Assembly: GCF_025150245.1 (NCBI RefSeq) | Contig: NZ_CP102279.1 | Span: forward strand, 2,291,423-2,355,422 | DNA length: 64,000 nt | DNA from: Dorea formicigenerans | Lineage (GTDB): Bacteria > Bacillota > Clostridia > Lachnospirales > Lachnospiraceae | Direction of reading: 5' to 3' | In this document: positions 35,170 to 43,713 of the stretch, in pieces | Position numbering within the stretch: the stretch's first letter is position 1 | How the letters are laid out: each line of letters starts with the position of its first letter | Translations under genes and position numbers: made by a program | The notes under the pieces: model-generated | The model's input: the letters and a program-made list of their open reading frames with translations, nothing else | Told to the model about the DNA's origin: nothing | Database searches by the model: none

Positions 35170-36729
35170 TTAAGAGTCTTTTTTCATTTTTATATATGCA
35201 CGCCATGTTGTTGCAAATTTTTTCCACTCGGTAAGACCATCTTCCTGGATTCTGGATCCGAGTGCCGCATGATGCGGTGCTTCTTTTATAACTTGTGGCG
35301 TAGTATATGCTTCTTCTGCAATCTGACGATATGCATCTACAAATTCATCAATATCATCCTTTGAGTAAGATTCTACAGGCTCTGGTGTAAAAGGTTCTGG
35401 AATGATTCTTGGATGATGACTTGTAAAATAATCTTGAAAACCATAATCCACGATTCGTCTGCAGATATCATCTGTCGTTACGCCTGTCTCGTCCGTCAAT
35501 TCTTTCCAGCTCAGTCTTGCCTGTTCTAATCTGTATTTTCCTTTCGCATATGGCAAGGAAATTCCTTTTATCTCCAAAAGTTTTTTCAACATATAATTAT
35601 TATTTAAAATCGACATTTCTGCAATCTGTTTCATTCCATCCGGGCCGAGAGTTCGAATATATGCATAGGTTCTCACAAGAACCGCAGGCACTCCATAAAA
35701 TTTTCTTAACTTTCCAATGCTATCCGGACGATTGTAATCCAGATAATATTTTTCTCCGTCAAATTCTACTGTCGGTGCTGCAACAAACTTTGCAAGCTTC
35801 TCACATACGCACTGTGCTCCGGCTGCCGGTCCCTGACATCCGTGCGGTGAAGAAAAGGATTTGTGCAGATTATAATGACACATATCAAATCCTGCATCTC
35901 GCGCTCTTGTAATTCCGAACAGTCCATTTAAGTTTGCCTGGTCATATACGCATAAGCCTCCAACTGCATGAACAATATCTACAAATTCTTTAATTTTCTC
36001 ATTGTAGATTCCAGTATCTTCCGGATTGGTGATCATAAGTGCGGCTGTATGTTCAGAAACGGCTGCTTTTAGAGCCTCTATATCTGGCACACCGTTTTCA
36101 TCTGGATATAAAGTGATTACCTTATATCCAAGCGTTGCAGCGGCACCTGGATTGCCCGGATGCGATAAAATGGTCGTAATAATCTCATTTCGCTGTTCAC
36201 CCTCACCTCTGGATTCATGATAAGCACGAATTGTCTCTACATTTGCAAAGATTGCCTGAGTACCGCCTCCTGGCTGTAAGCTTACTTTATCCATACCCGA
36301 AATTGCCTTGATGTACTGCTCATCTCGATACATAATTTCCAGGATTCCCTGAATAGTCGACTCGTCCTGATATGGATGAACTTCGCTTAATTTTTCAGAT
36401 CTCACCAATTGTTCGTGTATCTTAGGACTATACTTCATAGTACAGGTTCCAAGCCCGATATCAATATTAAAATCTGTTCCAATCGTCTCCTGAGATAATC
36501 TCATATAATGTCTGAGTACCTGCATCTGAGACATTTCCGGAAGCTTAGGTGCTTTTTTTCGAAGCAGATTTTTCGGAAGCAGCGTTTTTACGGTTCCTGT
36601 TGCTTTTGTAACTTTTTCATCTGCTTTGGGAACTAATATACCTCGTTCACCTGGATTGCCAAGTTTCATAATTATAGGTTCGTCCCATCTTGCTTCGTGG
36701 AAATCCCGATTTGTCTTATAATATCCCAT
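35170..36729 (-). CDS. gcvPB: Glycine dehydrogenase (decarboxylating), subunit 2
   Basis: PLP-binding half of the split P-protein, which decarboxylates glycine and passes the aminomethyl group to the lipoyl arm of GcvH. The PLP lysine is in CHYNLHKSFSSPHGCQGP and the glycine-rich region is SLQPGGGTQA. Length is 519 residues. AGGGGG lies 7 nt before the ATG at 36729; a GTG at 36732 is possible but worse placed. It starts right at the gcvPA stop, so the subunits are translationally coupled. The T, H and L components of the complex are absent from this window. Confidence 0.96.
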   Translation of the reverse strand: MGYYKTNRDFHEARWDEPIIMKLGNPGERGILVPKADEKVTKATGTVKTLLPKNLLRKKAPKLPEMSQMQVLRHYMRLSQETIGTDFNIDIGLGTCTMKYSPKIHEQLVRSEKLSEVHPYQDESTIQGILEIMYRDEQYIKAISGMDKVSLQPGGGTQAIFANVETIRAYHESRGEGEQRNEIITTILSHPGNPGAAATLGYKVITLYPDENGVPDIEALKAAVSEHTAALMITNPEDTGIYNEKIKEFVDIVHAVGGLCVYDQANLNGLFGITRARDAGFDMCHYNLHKSFSSPHGCQGPAAGAQCVCEKLAKFVAAPTVEFDGEKYYLDYNRPDSIGKLRKFYGVPAVLVRTYAYIRTLGPDGMKQIAEMSILNNNYMLKKLLEIKGISLPYAKGKYRLEQARLSWKELTDETGVTTDDICRRIVDYGFQDYFTSHHPRIIPEPFTPEPVESYSKDDIDEFVDAYRQIAEEAYTTPQVIKEAPHHAALGSRIQEDGLTEWKKFATTWRAYIKMKKDS

Positions 36730-36731
36730 CA

Positions 36732-38150
36732 CTATTCCCCCTTTGCAATCCGCTTGAGGGCATCACGAAGATGCTCCATCTCTTCTAATGTCGTAATCTC
36801 TGATACACAATAAAGTGCACATTGCCCAAGCTCTGGGAAATCATGACTTAAGTCTTTTCCGCCAAATATGTTCTCTTTTAACAATTCTTTATTAATTTCT
36901 TCAACCGTCTTTCCAGTCTGGTTAAAATCTATTACAAACTCCTGAAACTTCGCATTCTCAAATCTCTTTGCCCGAACTTTCGGAATCTCATCTAAAATAT
37001 CCTCCAGATATGCTGCATTCTGAATAATCGTCTCACCGAGTTCGTACATGCCCTGCGGCCCCATACTTGCCAGGTACACACCTGCCGTAATTGCCCAGAG
37101 ACCTGTTTCTGTTCCAAAATACTCTTTTGCATTCTCACGGCTTCCATGAGAGCTTCGATAATTCATCGCTCTTCCCCATCCATATGTATCTTCTTTCTCT
37201 GTCTCTGTAATTCCGTACATATAAGTTGGAAATTGTTCTACCAAATCCATATTCTGATTACATGCAATAAATCCTGCCTGACCACCGCCGAACTGAATGT
37301 GCATTCCAAGAGGCTGTATATCTCCACATACAATATCAGCACCCTGATTTACCGGGCTCTCCATAATTCCAAGCGCTGCCACCTCTGTCTGTACAACACA
37401 ATAAGCTCCTGCATCATGTGCCAGTTTTGCAATTTCTTCTCCTCTTGTCTCAAAGTTACCAAGATAAGTTGGATTTTCAAAAAATACAGCCGCAACATTT
37501 TTCTTTGCCAACTGTTCTTTCAACTCTTCCAGATCCATAAGTCCTGTCTCTGGTTCATAAGCTATTTTTCTTACTTCTGCCACATTTCTACAATACTGTA
37601 CGACCTGTGAATATATTTCCGGATTCATAGTCTTCGGAACAAGAATCACTTTTCCAGCCATTCCTTTTTCTCTGACTGCTCTGACTGCCATACGAAGCGA
37701 AGATGCCACTGCCTGACCGCCGTCATAAGTTGTATAACTTACAACATCTGTGTCCAGAAGTTCTCCCATCATGCTTGTGTATTCAAAGATTGCCTGCATC
37801 TTACCATGATCAGAATATGTATCTCCGCAGTAAGCAGTCAGAAACTCACCTCTGGAATTTATCTCATCGCAAATTGCCGGCACCTGATGTTTGTAACACC
37901 CGGCTCCAAGAAAGCTCGTATATTCTTCCGTTGTAATATCTCGATTCAAAATTCCCATCACATGTCTTTTCAGTTCATATTCACTTCTGATCGGTTCCGG
38001 AATATCTAATCGTTCTTTATACAGCAATTCATCTGGAATTATACTTTTGTAAATGTCTTCTACGCTGTTGATCCCCAATTCATCCAACATTGCCTTCTTA
38101 TTCTCTGGTACACTATTAGGCATATATGGATGTACAAAACTGTTTTCCAC
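36732..38150 (-). CDS. gcvPA: Glycine dehydrogenase (decarboxylating), subunit 1
   Basis: N-terminal half of the glycine cleavage P-protein. It begins FVHPYMPNSVPENKKAML and contains FLGAGCYKHQVPAI and YTPYQ-equivalent region TAYCGDTYSDHG, then MEQFP-like text. The best start is GTG at 38150, with AGGAG 8 nt upstream inside the region that follows an ATG at 38168; it gives 472 residues. The putative promoter at 38224-38253 gives a leader of only about 65 nt, too short for a tandem glycine riboswitch, so glycine control by that route is not supported. The gene heads the gcvPA-gcvPB-dipeptidase-DUF819 transcript. Confidence 0.95.
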   Translation of the reverse strand: MENSFVHPYMPNSVPENKKAMLDELGINSVEDIYKSIIPDELLYKERLDIPEPIRSEYELKRHVMGILNRDITTEEYTSFLGAGCYKHQVPAICDEINSRGEFLTAYCGDTYSDHGKMQAIFEYTSMMGELLDTDVVSYTTYDGGQAVASSLRMAVRAVREKGMAGKVILVPKTMNPEIYSQVVQYCRNVAEVRKIAYEPETGLMDLEELKEQLAKKNVAAVFFENPTYLGNFETRGEEIAKLAHDAGAYCVVQTEVAALGIMESPVNQGADIVCGDIQPLGMHIQFGGGQAGFIACNQNMDLVEQFPTYMYGITETEKEDTYGWGRAMNYRSSHGSRENAKEYFGTETGLWAITAGVYLASMGPQGMYELGETIIQNAAYLEDILDEIPKVRAKRFENAKFQEFVIDFNQTGKTVEEINKELLKENIFGGKDLSHDFPELGQCALYCVSEITTLEEMEHLRDALKRIAKGE

Positions 38151-38223
38151 AAGAATCACTCCTTTCATGGCAGTTCACTTATTGATTATCTAAACATTTT
38201 TATTTATTTCACCTGCAACACAT

Positions 38224-38253
38224 ACATTAGTCTTCAATCAGTGGTTACGTCAA
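38224..38253 (-). promoter_or_regulatory. Promoter of the gcvPA operon
   Basis: TTGACG (38253-38248) and TAATGT (38229-38224) with 18-bp spacing on the minus strand; start near 38217. Confidence 0.55.
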
Positions 38254-38306
38254 GTTATTTTGTTAATTTTTTGATATTTTCGCAATATTTCACCAAAAAA
38301 CAAAAT

Positions 38307-38333
38307 AAGAAGTCGACCATTTGTCGACTTCTT
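38307..38333 (-). terminator. Terminator of the ATP-NAD kinase-like gene
   Basis: AAGAAGTCGAC and GTCGACTTCTT form a perfect 11-bp stem with a 5-nt loop, followed on the minus strand by TATTTTGTTTTTT. Confidence 0.9.
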
Positions 38334-38385
38334 TAAATATTCCATAATATTCATCTTTACCAAAGGCTATTTGCAGATTCTTTCT

Positions 38386-39585
38386 TTATCCAACCTTGTA
38401 AATAGCAGAATCAGAATTTTCGAATATAATTTTATAATACCCCTTTAAATACTCATCTGCATCTGCATCGCCGGTATCTACATGCATCGGCTGTCCGCCA
38501 AGTCCTGCCAGTTTTTCTTTTGTTGCTACAATTTCAATCTGTTCTTTTCCTACTTTTCTGATTACCCGTGGACTAATCTGCTGATTTCCTCTTCCTAACA
38601 AAAAACCATTTCCACCAATACAGGTCACCAGAATTTTTATATGACTGTATGAATTGACACAGTCCCACAATTCTCTTTCATTCGCATCTCGAAGTATGAT
38701 TTTACCATTTCTGATCACATCCACTCCACGGACAGTTCCATGTACGTTCTTTTTCCCAGTATCCTCCTGCTCGTCATTTTCACACAATAACTCCTTTATC
38801 TTCCAGGTCGTTCCTCCCGGGCCGATAATATAAACCCAGTCCTTTTCCATTCGCAAGATTGCTGCCCTCGCTATTATAGTTGCGGACTCGCCTGACCCCA
38901 AATCCAATTCTTTTGCCTTTTGTAAATGTTTTCCATCGCTTAATACTTCCAAAAATCCGTACAATTGGGGGCTTACGTTTCTGGAATCTAAATCCTTCTC
39001 TTCAATATCAAGAACTTCCCTCATTTCATAAGACATCTCTTTTCCTTCAAGCCACCCTGCTAACATCTCACCTGCCTGATATGGATTACAGGCATAACAC
39101 GCAGAATACATCTTCACTCCTGCCGGGATTCCAAGAACCGTCACATCCGTACCAACAGCTTCACAAATGTCCCTTGCAGTCCCATCTCCTCCGCAAAACA
39201 CGAGAAGATCCACACCCTGTTCTTTCATAATTTGTGCACAAAGTTTCGTATCTTCTGCGCTGCTTGTATGGGCTTTTGGACATAACACCACATCACATGG
39301 GATTTTAAGTTTCTCAAGCAAAGCTTCTCCCATATCCCCTGGTGCACTTAGGATTGAAAAATTTTTCTCTCCCACCAATCCTTTATCTCCTGCAACTAAA
39401 CTTGTGGTAAGATCTGCAATTTTGCTCATACAGCTTTCTGCTCTCTTGGGGGCTGTTCTTTCACAGCCTTCCAGCAAAAGCTTTTCTATTTTTTTGTAAT
39501 TGTCACTTCCTTTTAGACCGGCTTTTCCACCAATTCCAGCATATGGATTTAGAATAAAACCTATTTTCTTTTTCTTAGTCTCCAT
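38386..39585 (-). CDS. ATP-NAD kinase family protein (COG3199)
   Basis: A protein of 399 residues related to NAD kinase and diacylglycerol kinase folds. The N-terminus reads IGFILNPYAGIGGKAGLKGSD, and the nucleotide-binding GGDGT motif is in LLVFCGGDGTARDICEAVG, followed by LGIPAGVKMYSACYA. The C-terminal half has an Arg/Gly-rich segment ISPRVIRKVGKEQIEIVATK typical of this group. It is longer than true NadK, and its substrate is not settled; some relatives lie in acetoin clusters (AcoX). No linked genes suggest a pathway. The AAAAGATG region gives a moderate start; stop is followed by a terminator. Confidence 0.88.
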   Translation of the reverse strand: METKKKKIGFILNPYAGIGGKAGLKGSDNYKKIEKLLLEGCERTAPKRAESCMSKIADLTTSLVAGDKGLVGEKNFSILSAPGDMGEALLEKLKIPCDVVLCPKAHTSSAEDTKLCAQIMKEQGVDLLVFCGGDGTARDICEAVGTDVTVLGIPAGVKMYSACYACNPYQAGEMLAGWLEGKEMSYEMREVLDIEEKDLDSRNVSPQLYGFLEVLSDGKHLQKAKELDLGSGESATIIARAAILRMEKDWVYIIGPGGTTWKIKELLCENDEQEDTGKKNVHGTVRGVDVIRNGKIILRDANERELWDCVNSYSHIKILVTCIGGNGFLLGRGNQQISPRVIRKVGKEQIEIVATKEKLAGLGGQPMHVDTGDADADEYLKGYYKIIFENSDSAIYKVG

Positions 39586-39696
39586 CTTTTCCCCTGTGTC
39601 GTTGCTGTTTTATGTAAACTTTTTTATTGCTATATAATTTTAAAACTTTCTTTTATCGTTTTTATATTATCAAATCAACAAATCCAAGAATAATCT

Positions 39697-40788
39697 TTAC
39701 AACAAAAACTCACTCATAACATAGTTGCTGACATCGATTCCACGATCTGTAAGTTTCACAAAGTCTTCTCCATCTTCCAGAAGTCCTTTCTGTTCCATGT
39801 CTCTTATCACATTTCCATAAACGTTCTCCATGCTCTCACCATACATCTTAAGAAATTCTATTTTTGATACACCTTTCATCATACGCAAGCCAAGGAACAT
39901 CGTCTCTTCCATCTGTGCAGATACAGTTAACTTTTCCGGCTCTTCTCCATAATTAAATCTACTGTTATTGATCAGTGATGCAGCTCCGGTTCCAATCCCT
40001 AGATATTCTGTTCGCTCCCAGTATCCGATATTATGTCTGCAAGCATATCCAGGCTTTGCATAATTAGAAATCTCATATCTTTCATATCCGTATTTTGAAA
40101 GTATTTCTTTCGTTCTCCAATACATCTTACGCTCTGTCTCTTCATCAGGTAATTCGTCTGCATGACGCCCTTCCCCATACTCCTCATAAAATGGAGTACC
40201 TTCCTCCACGATCAGACTATATGCAGAAATGTGTTCCGGGGCAAGCTCTGCCACTGTTTTTAAGTTTTCCTCCCAGTCAGTAAGACTTTGTCCCGGAATT
40301 GCTGACATCAGATCAACATTAATATTCTCAAATCCTTCTGCTCTTGCCATATGATATGTTTCAAGAAATTCTTCATATGTATGAATACGACCCAGTATCT
40401 GAAGTTCTCTATTTTTTGTAGATTGCAGGCCAATGCTTAATCGGTTAATTCCACATTTTTTATAACCGGAAAGCTTTTCCCTGTCTACAGTTCCTGGATT
40501 CATCTCAACTGTGATCTCTGCATTTTCTTCTACAACAAATGTATCACGGACTGCTGAAAATATCTGCTGCATCTGAAAAGCTGTCAAAGTAGAAGGCGTT
40601 CCCCCACCGACAAAGATACTGATAACACGGCAAGCCTTCGCCAGGTGCGCGTATGAGCGAATATCCTGACAAAGGCTTTTCACATAAGATTCCCTCTCAT
40701 CCGCCGTTGACGGACCTGAGAGAAAATCGCAATATTTACATTTTTTTTTACAAAATGGTATATGAATATATAATTCTAATAATCTCAT
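39697..40788 (-). CDS. hemW: Radical SAM heme chaperone HemW
   Basis: Formerly called oxygen-independent coproporphyrinogen oxidase-like. A [4Fe-4S] cluster is bound by the cysteines in IPFCKKKCKYCDF, GGGTPS follows for SAM binding, and NIGYWERTEYLGIGTGA is the HemW-type signature. HemW lacks the N-terminal extra cysteine arrangement of true HemN, as here. It is 363 residues long. It delivers heme to acceptors in some bacteria; in an anaerobe with few cytochromes the role is uncertain. The gene overlaps the lepA stop by 1 nt, the usual lepA-hemW pair. Confidence 0.95.
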   Translation of the reverse strand: MRLLELYIHIPFCKKKCKYCDFLSGPSTADERESYVKSLCQDIRSYAHLAKACRVISIFVGGGTPSTLTAFQMQQIFSAVRDTFVVEENAEITVEMNPGTVDREKLSGYKKCGINRLSIGLQSTKNRELQILGRIHTYEEFLETYHMARAEGFENINVDLMSAIPGQSLTDWEENLKTVAELAPEHISAYSLIVEEGTPFYEEYGEGRHADELPDEETERKMYWRTKEILSKYGYERYEISNYAKPGYACRHNIGYWERTEYLGIGTGAASLINNSRFNYGEEPEKLTVSAQMEETMFLGLRMMKGVSKIEFLKMYGESMENVYGNVIRDMEQKGLLEDGEDFVKLTDRGIDVSNYVMSEFLL

Positions 40789-42602
40789 TATTTGTCATCC
40801 AACTTCAGTACACTCATAAATGCTTTCTGAGGAATCTCTACATTACCAACCTGACGCATACGCTTCTTTCCTTCTTTCTGTTTTTCAAGAAGCTTTCTCT
40901 TACGGCTGATATCACCACCGTAACATTTTGCAAGCACATCTTTTCGCATTGCTCTTACAGTCTCACGGGCAATAATCTTCCCACCAATAGCCGCCTGAAT
41001 CGGGATTTCAAAGAGCTGTCTTGGGATCTCTTCTTTAAGCTTCTCGCACATCTTTCTTCCACGTTCATATGCAGTATCTGCATGGACGATAAAGGAAAGA
41101 GCGTCTACTTCTTCTTTATTGACCAGAATATCCAGTTTCACAAGTTCAGATCTCTGGTATCCGTCCATCTCATAATCAAAAGAAGCATATCCTCTGGATC
41201 TGGACTTCAATGCATCAAAGAAATCGTAGATAATCTCGTTGAGCGGCAGTCTGTAATGCAGAACTGCACGGGTCTCTTCAATATATTCCATGCCAAGATA
41301 CTCTCCTCGTCTCTCCTGACATAGATCCATAATCGTACCGATAAATTCGGATGTTACCATAATCTCAGCCTTTACCATCGGCTCTTCCATATATTCAATC
41401 TCAGAAGGATCCGGAAGATTAGACGGGTTTGTCAGTTCTATGACATCTCCGTTCGTCTTGTATACTTTATAAATAACTCCCGGTGCTGTTGTAACAAGAT
41501 CAAGATTATACTCTCTCTCCAGACGCTCCTGAATAATCTCCAGATGGAGAAGTCCCAAAAAGCCACAGCGAAATCCAAATCCAAGAGCAATGGAAGTCTC
41601 CGGCTCAAACTGCAGGGACGCATCATTTAATTGAAGCTTCTCAAGAGCATCCCGAAGATCCGGATACTTTGCCCCATCCGCAGGATACAGTCCACAGTAA
41701 ACCATCGGATTCACTTTCTTATATCCCGGCAACGGCTCCTCGCAAGGATTCGCTGCATCTGTGATCGTATCTCCTACACGGGTATCTCCGACATTCTTCA
41801 AGCTGGCAGTAATATAGCCTACCATACCTGCTTCCAGCTCATCACATGGAATGAATTGTCCGGCTCCAAAATATCCGACTTCAACGACATCTGCCTCTGC
41901 TCCTGTCGCCATCATACGGATCTTCGTACCTTTTTTCACGGTACCTTCACGGAGTCTGCAAAATACGATAACCCCTTTATAAGAATCATATAGTGAATCA
42001 AAAATCAATGCCTTCAATGGTGCTTTCGGATCTCCGCCCGGTGCCGGGATCTTTTCCACGATCTGCTCCAGAACCTGATCTACATTCAGCCCTGTCTTTG
42101 CAGAAATAAGTGGCGCATCATGTGCTTCGATTCCAATGATATCTTCAATCTCTTCAATGACACGGTCCGGCTCTGCACTTGGAAGATCAATCTTATTAAT
42201 AACAGGCATTACATCCAGATCATGATCCAACGCCAGATATACATTGGCCAGTGTCTGAGCCTCTACTCCCTGAGCTGCGTCTACGACTAAAATCGCACCA
42301 TCACACGCTGCCAGACTTCTTGATACTTCATAGTTAAAATCTACATGTCCCGGTGTGTCGATCAGGTTAAAAATATACTCTTCTCCGTCTTTTGCCTTAT
42401 ATACTGTACGGACTGCCTGAGCCTTGATCGTGATTCCGCGCTCGCGCTCCAGATCCATATTGTCAAGCACCTGTGCCTGCATCTCGCGGCTCGTCAGAAG
42501 CCCTGTCTGTTCAATGATACGGTCTGCCAATGTTGATTTACCATGGTCAATATGAGCCACAATACAAAAATTGCGAATTTTACTTTGATCTATTCCTGCC
42601 AC
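40788..42602 (-). CDS. lepA: Elongation factor 4 (LepA)
   Basis: Translational GTPase that acts on the ribosome, thought to aid initiation or back-translocation. The GTP-binding motifs are [21 protein letters not shown] and [11 protein letters not shown]. The EF-G-like domains follow and the LepA-specific C-terminal domain contains [24 protein letters not shown]. Length of 604 residues is standard. It lies between holA and hemW; a small hairpin and an AT-rich tract lie in the 124-nt gap upstream. Confidence 0.98.
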   Translation of the reverse strand: MAGIDQSKIRNFCIVAHIDHGKSTLADRIIEQTGLLTSREMQAQVLDNMDLERERGITIKAQAVRTVYKAKDGEEYIFNLIDTPGHVDFNYEVSRSLAACDGAILVVDAAQGVEAQTLANVYLALDHDLDVMPVINKIDLPSAEPDRVIEEIEDIIGIEAHDAPLISAKTGLNVDQVLEQIVEKIPAPGGDPKAPLKALIFDSLYDSYKGVIVFCRLREGTVKKGTKIRMMATGAEADVVEVGYFGAGQFIPCDELEAGMVGYITASLKNVGDTRVGDTITDAANPCEEPLPGYKKVNPMVYCGLYPADGAKYPDLRDALEKLQLNDASLQFEPETSIALGFGFRCGFLGLLHLEIIQERLEREYNLDLVTTAPGVIYKVYKTNGDVIELTNPSNLPDPSEIEYMEEPMVKAEIMVTSEFIGTIMDLCQERRGEYLGMEYIEETRAVLHYRLPLNEIIYDFFDALKSRSRGYASFDYEMDGYQRSELVKLDILVNKEEVDALSFIVHADTAYERGRKMCEKLKEEIPRQLFEIPIQAAIGGKIIARETVRAMRKDVLAKCYGGDISRKRKLLEKQKEGKKRMRQVGNVEIPQKAFMSVLKLDDK

Positions 42603-42655
42603 TTATCTTCTACCTCTTTATCTCTTTATCTTAAACTTTTTTCTATTATAATGAT

Positions 42656-42675
42656 GTTGGAGTCAAAAGCCCCAA
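42656..42675 (-). other. Small hairpin upstream of lepA
   Basis: GTTGG and CCAAC, extendable by one wobble and one GC pair, form a 5-7-bp stem in the holA-lepA gap. The T tract that follows on the minus strand is interrupted, so its role is unclear. Confidence 0.35.
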
Positions 42676-42677
42676 CT

Positions 42678-42713
42678 ATGATACCTGCAGATTGTTTCGT
42701 GCGATGCACTCCA
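42678..42713 (-). repeat. Dispersed short intergenic repeat, copy A
   Basis: Begins ATGATACCTGCAGATTG and lies 3' of holA. It is similar to sequences at 50535 and 54021, which also follow minus-strand genes or lie between them. Confidence 0.6.
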
Positions 42714-42726
42714 CAATGCTAATGCG

Positions 42727-43713
42727 CTACTTCTTTGGTGCACTATACTTCACAATGAACAACTCTACACTCATTGTATCACTGAGCCGTCCGGTCTTTA
42801 CAGCTTCTTCTGTATCTGCCGCTTCTTCCATGATACCTTTTAGTTCTCTCATTGTAAAGCTTCTGCTCTGTTGCATGTATTTTCCTGCCACAAATGGATG
42901 AAGTCCCGCTTTTTTTGCGATGGTGCTTTTGTCTGCTCCCTGGTTCATCAGATCTTTCACCTGTAAAAGCAGACGGAATTGTCTCGCCAGCAAATATAAA
43001 ATCCTCATCGGAGGTTCTTTTAACGCCAACAGATCATAATAATAATCCAAAGCTTTCCTTTGCTGCCTTGTTGCAACTGCTTCAATCATATCAAAAATCT
43101 TATTCGTGATCTGCGTCGTACAGATTGCATCAATATCCGCCACCGTAATCTCATTTCTTCCAAGCGTATAAGAAAACAGCTTTTCCATCTCCCGCTCCAG
43201 ATTCTCCATGTCGGTTCCTGTTCGGGACAACATGTATTCTGCAGTGGACTGCTTAATCTGCCTGCCTTCACGCTTTATATTACCAGCAAGCCACAAAAGC
43301 AATGTCTTCTCATCCTGTCTTCCAAGCTCGACCACTCTTCCGGTATCCTTTACGGCCTTATACATCTTACTCCGCTTGTCAACTTCACTCTCCACAAATA
43401 CAAAGCAGACCGTTTCCGGCATGCTCTTAATATAATCTGCAAACTTTGCATCTGCATTCTTAAATAAGCCAGAATCTTCAATCACAATGAGACGCTTTTC
43501 TGCAAAAAATGGCATTGTCTCTGCCAGATCTATAATCTCCGGTACATTGATCCCCTTGCCTTCATAATGCGCATAGTTCACTGTATCACCTTCCGGAAGC
43601 ACAGCTTTTGTCAATCTGTCACGGTACTGCTTTTTCAGATAAGCCTCTTCTCCATACAAAAGATATGCCTGCTTGATATTCCCTGTTTTCAAATCTTCAT
43701 TCAGATTCTTCAT
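42727..43713 (-). CDS. holA: DNA polymerase III subunit delta
   Basis: Clamp-loader subunit that opens the beta sliding clamp. The N-terminal AAA+ part starts MKNLNEDLKTGNIKQAYLLYGEEAYLKKQY, typical of HolA; the C-terminal helical collar ends in a VELFIVKYS-like helix. From the ATG at 43713 it is 328 residues, normal for the family; an open frame extending to 43791 runs into comEC and has no site. The start overlaps the comEC stop by 17 nt. The comEC-holA order is common in Firmicutes. Confidence 0.94.
   Translation of the reverse strand: MKNLNEDLKTGNIKQAYLLYGEEAYLKKQYRDRLTKAVLPEGDTVNYAHYEGKGINVPEIIDLAETMPFFAEKRLIVIEDSGLFKNADAKFADYIKSMPETVCFVFVESEVDKRSKMYKAVKDTGRVVELGRQDEKTLLLWLAGNIKREGRQIKQSTAEYMLSRTGTDMENLEREMEKLFSYTLGRNEITVADIDAICTTQITNKIFDMIEAVATRQQRKALDYYYDLLALKEPPMRILYLLARQFRLLLQVKDLMNQGADKSTIAKKAGLHPFVAGKYMQQSRSFTMRELKGIMEEAADTEEAVKTGRLSDTMSVELFIVKYSAPKK

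Noticed and set aside
38151-38300. Glycine riboswitch before gcvPA
   Set aside because: The leader from the predicted start is only about 65 nt and lacks the tandem aptamer pattern.
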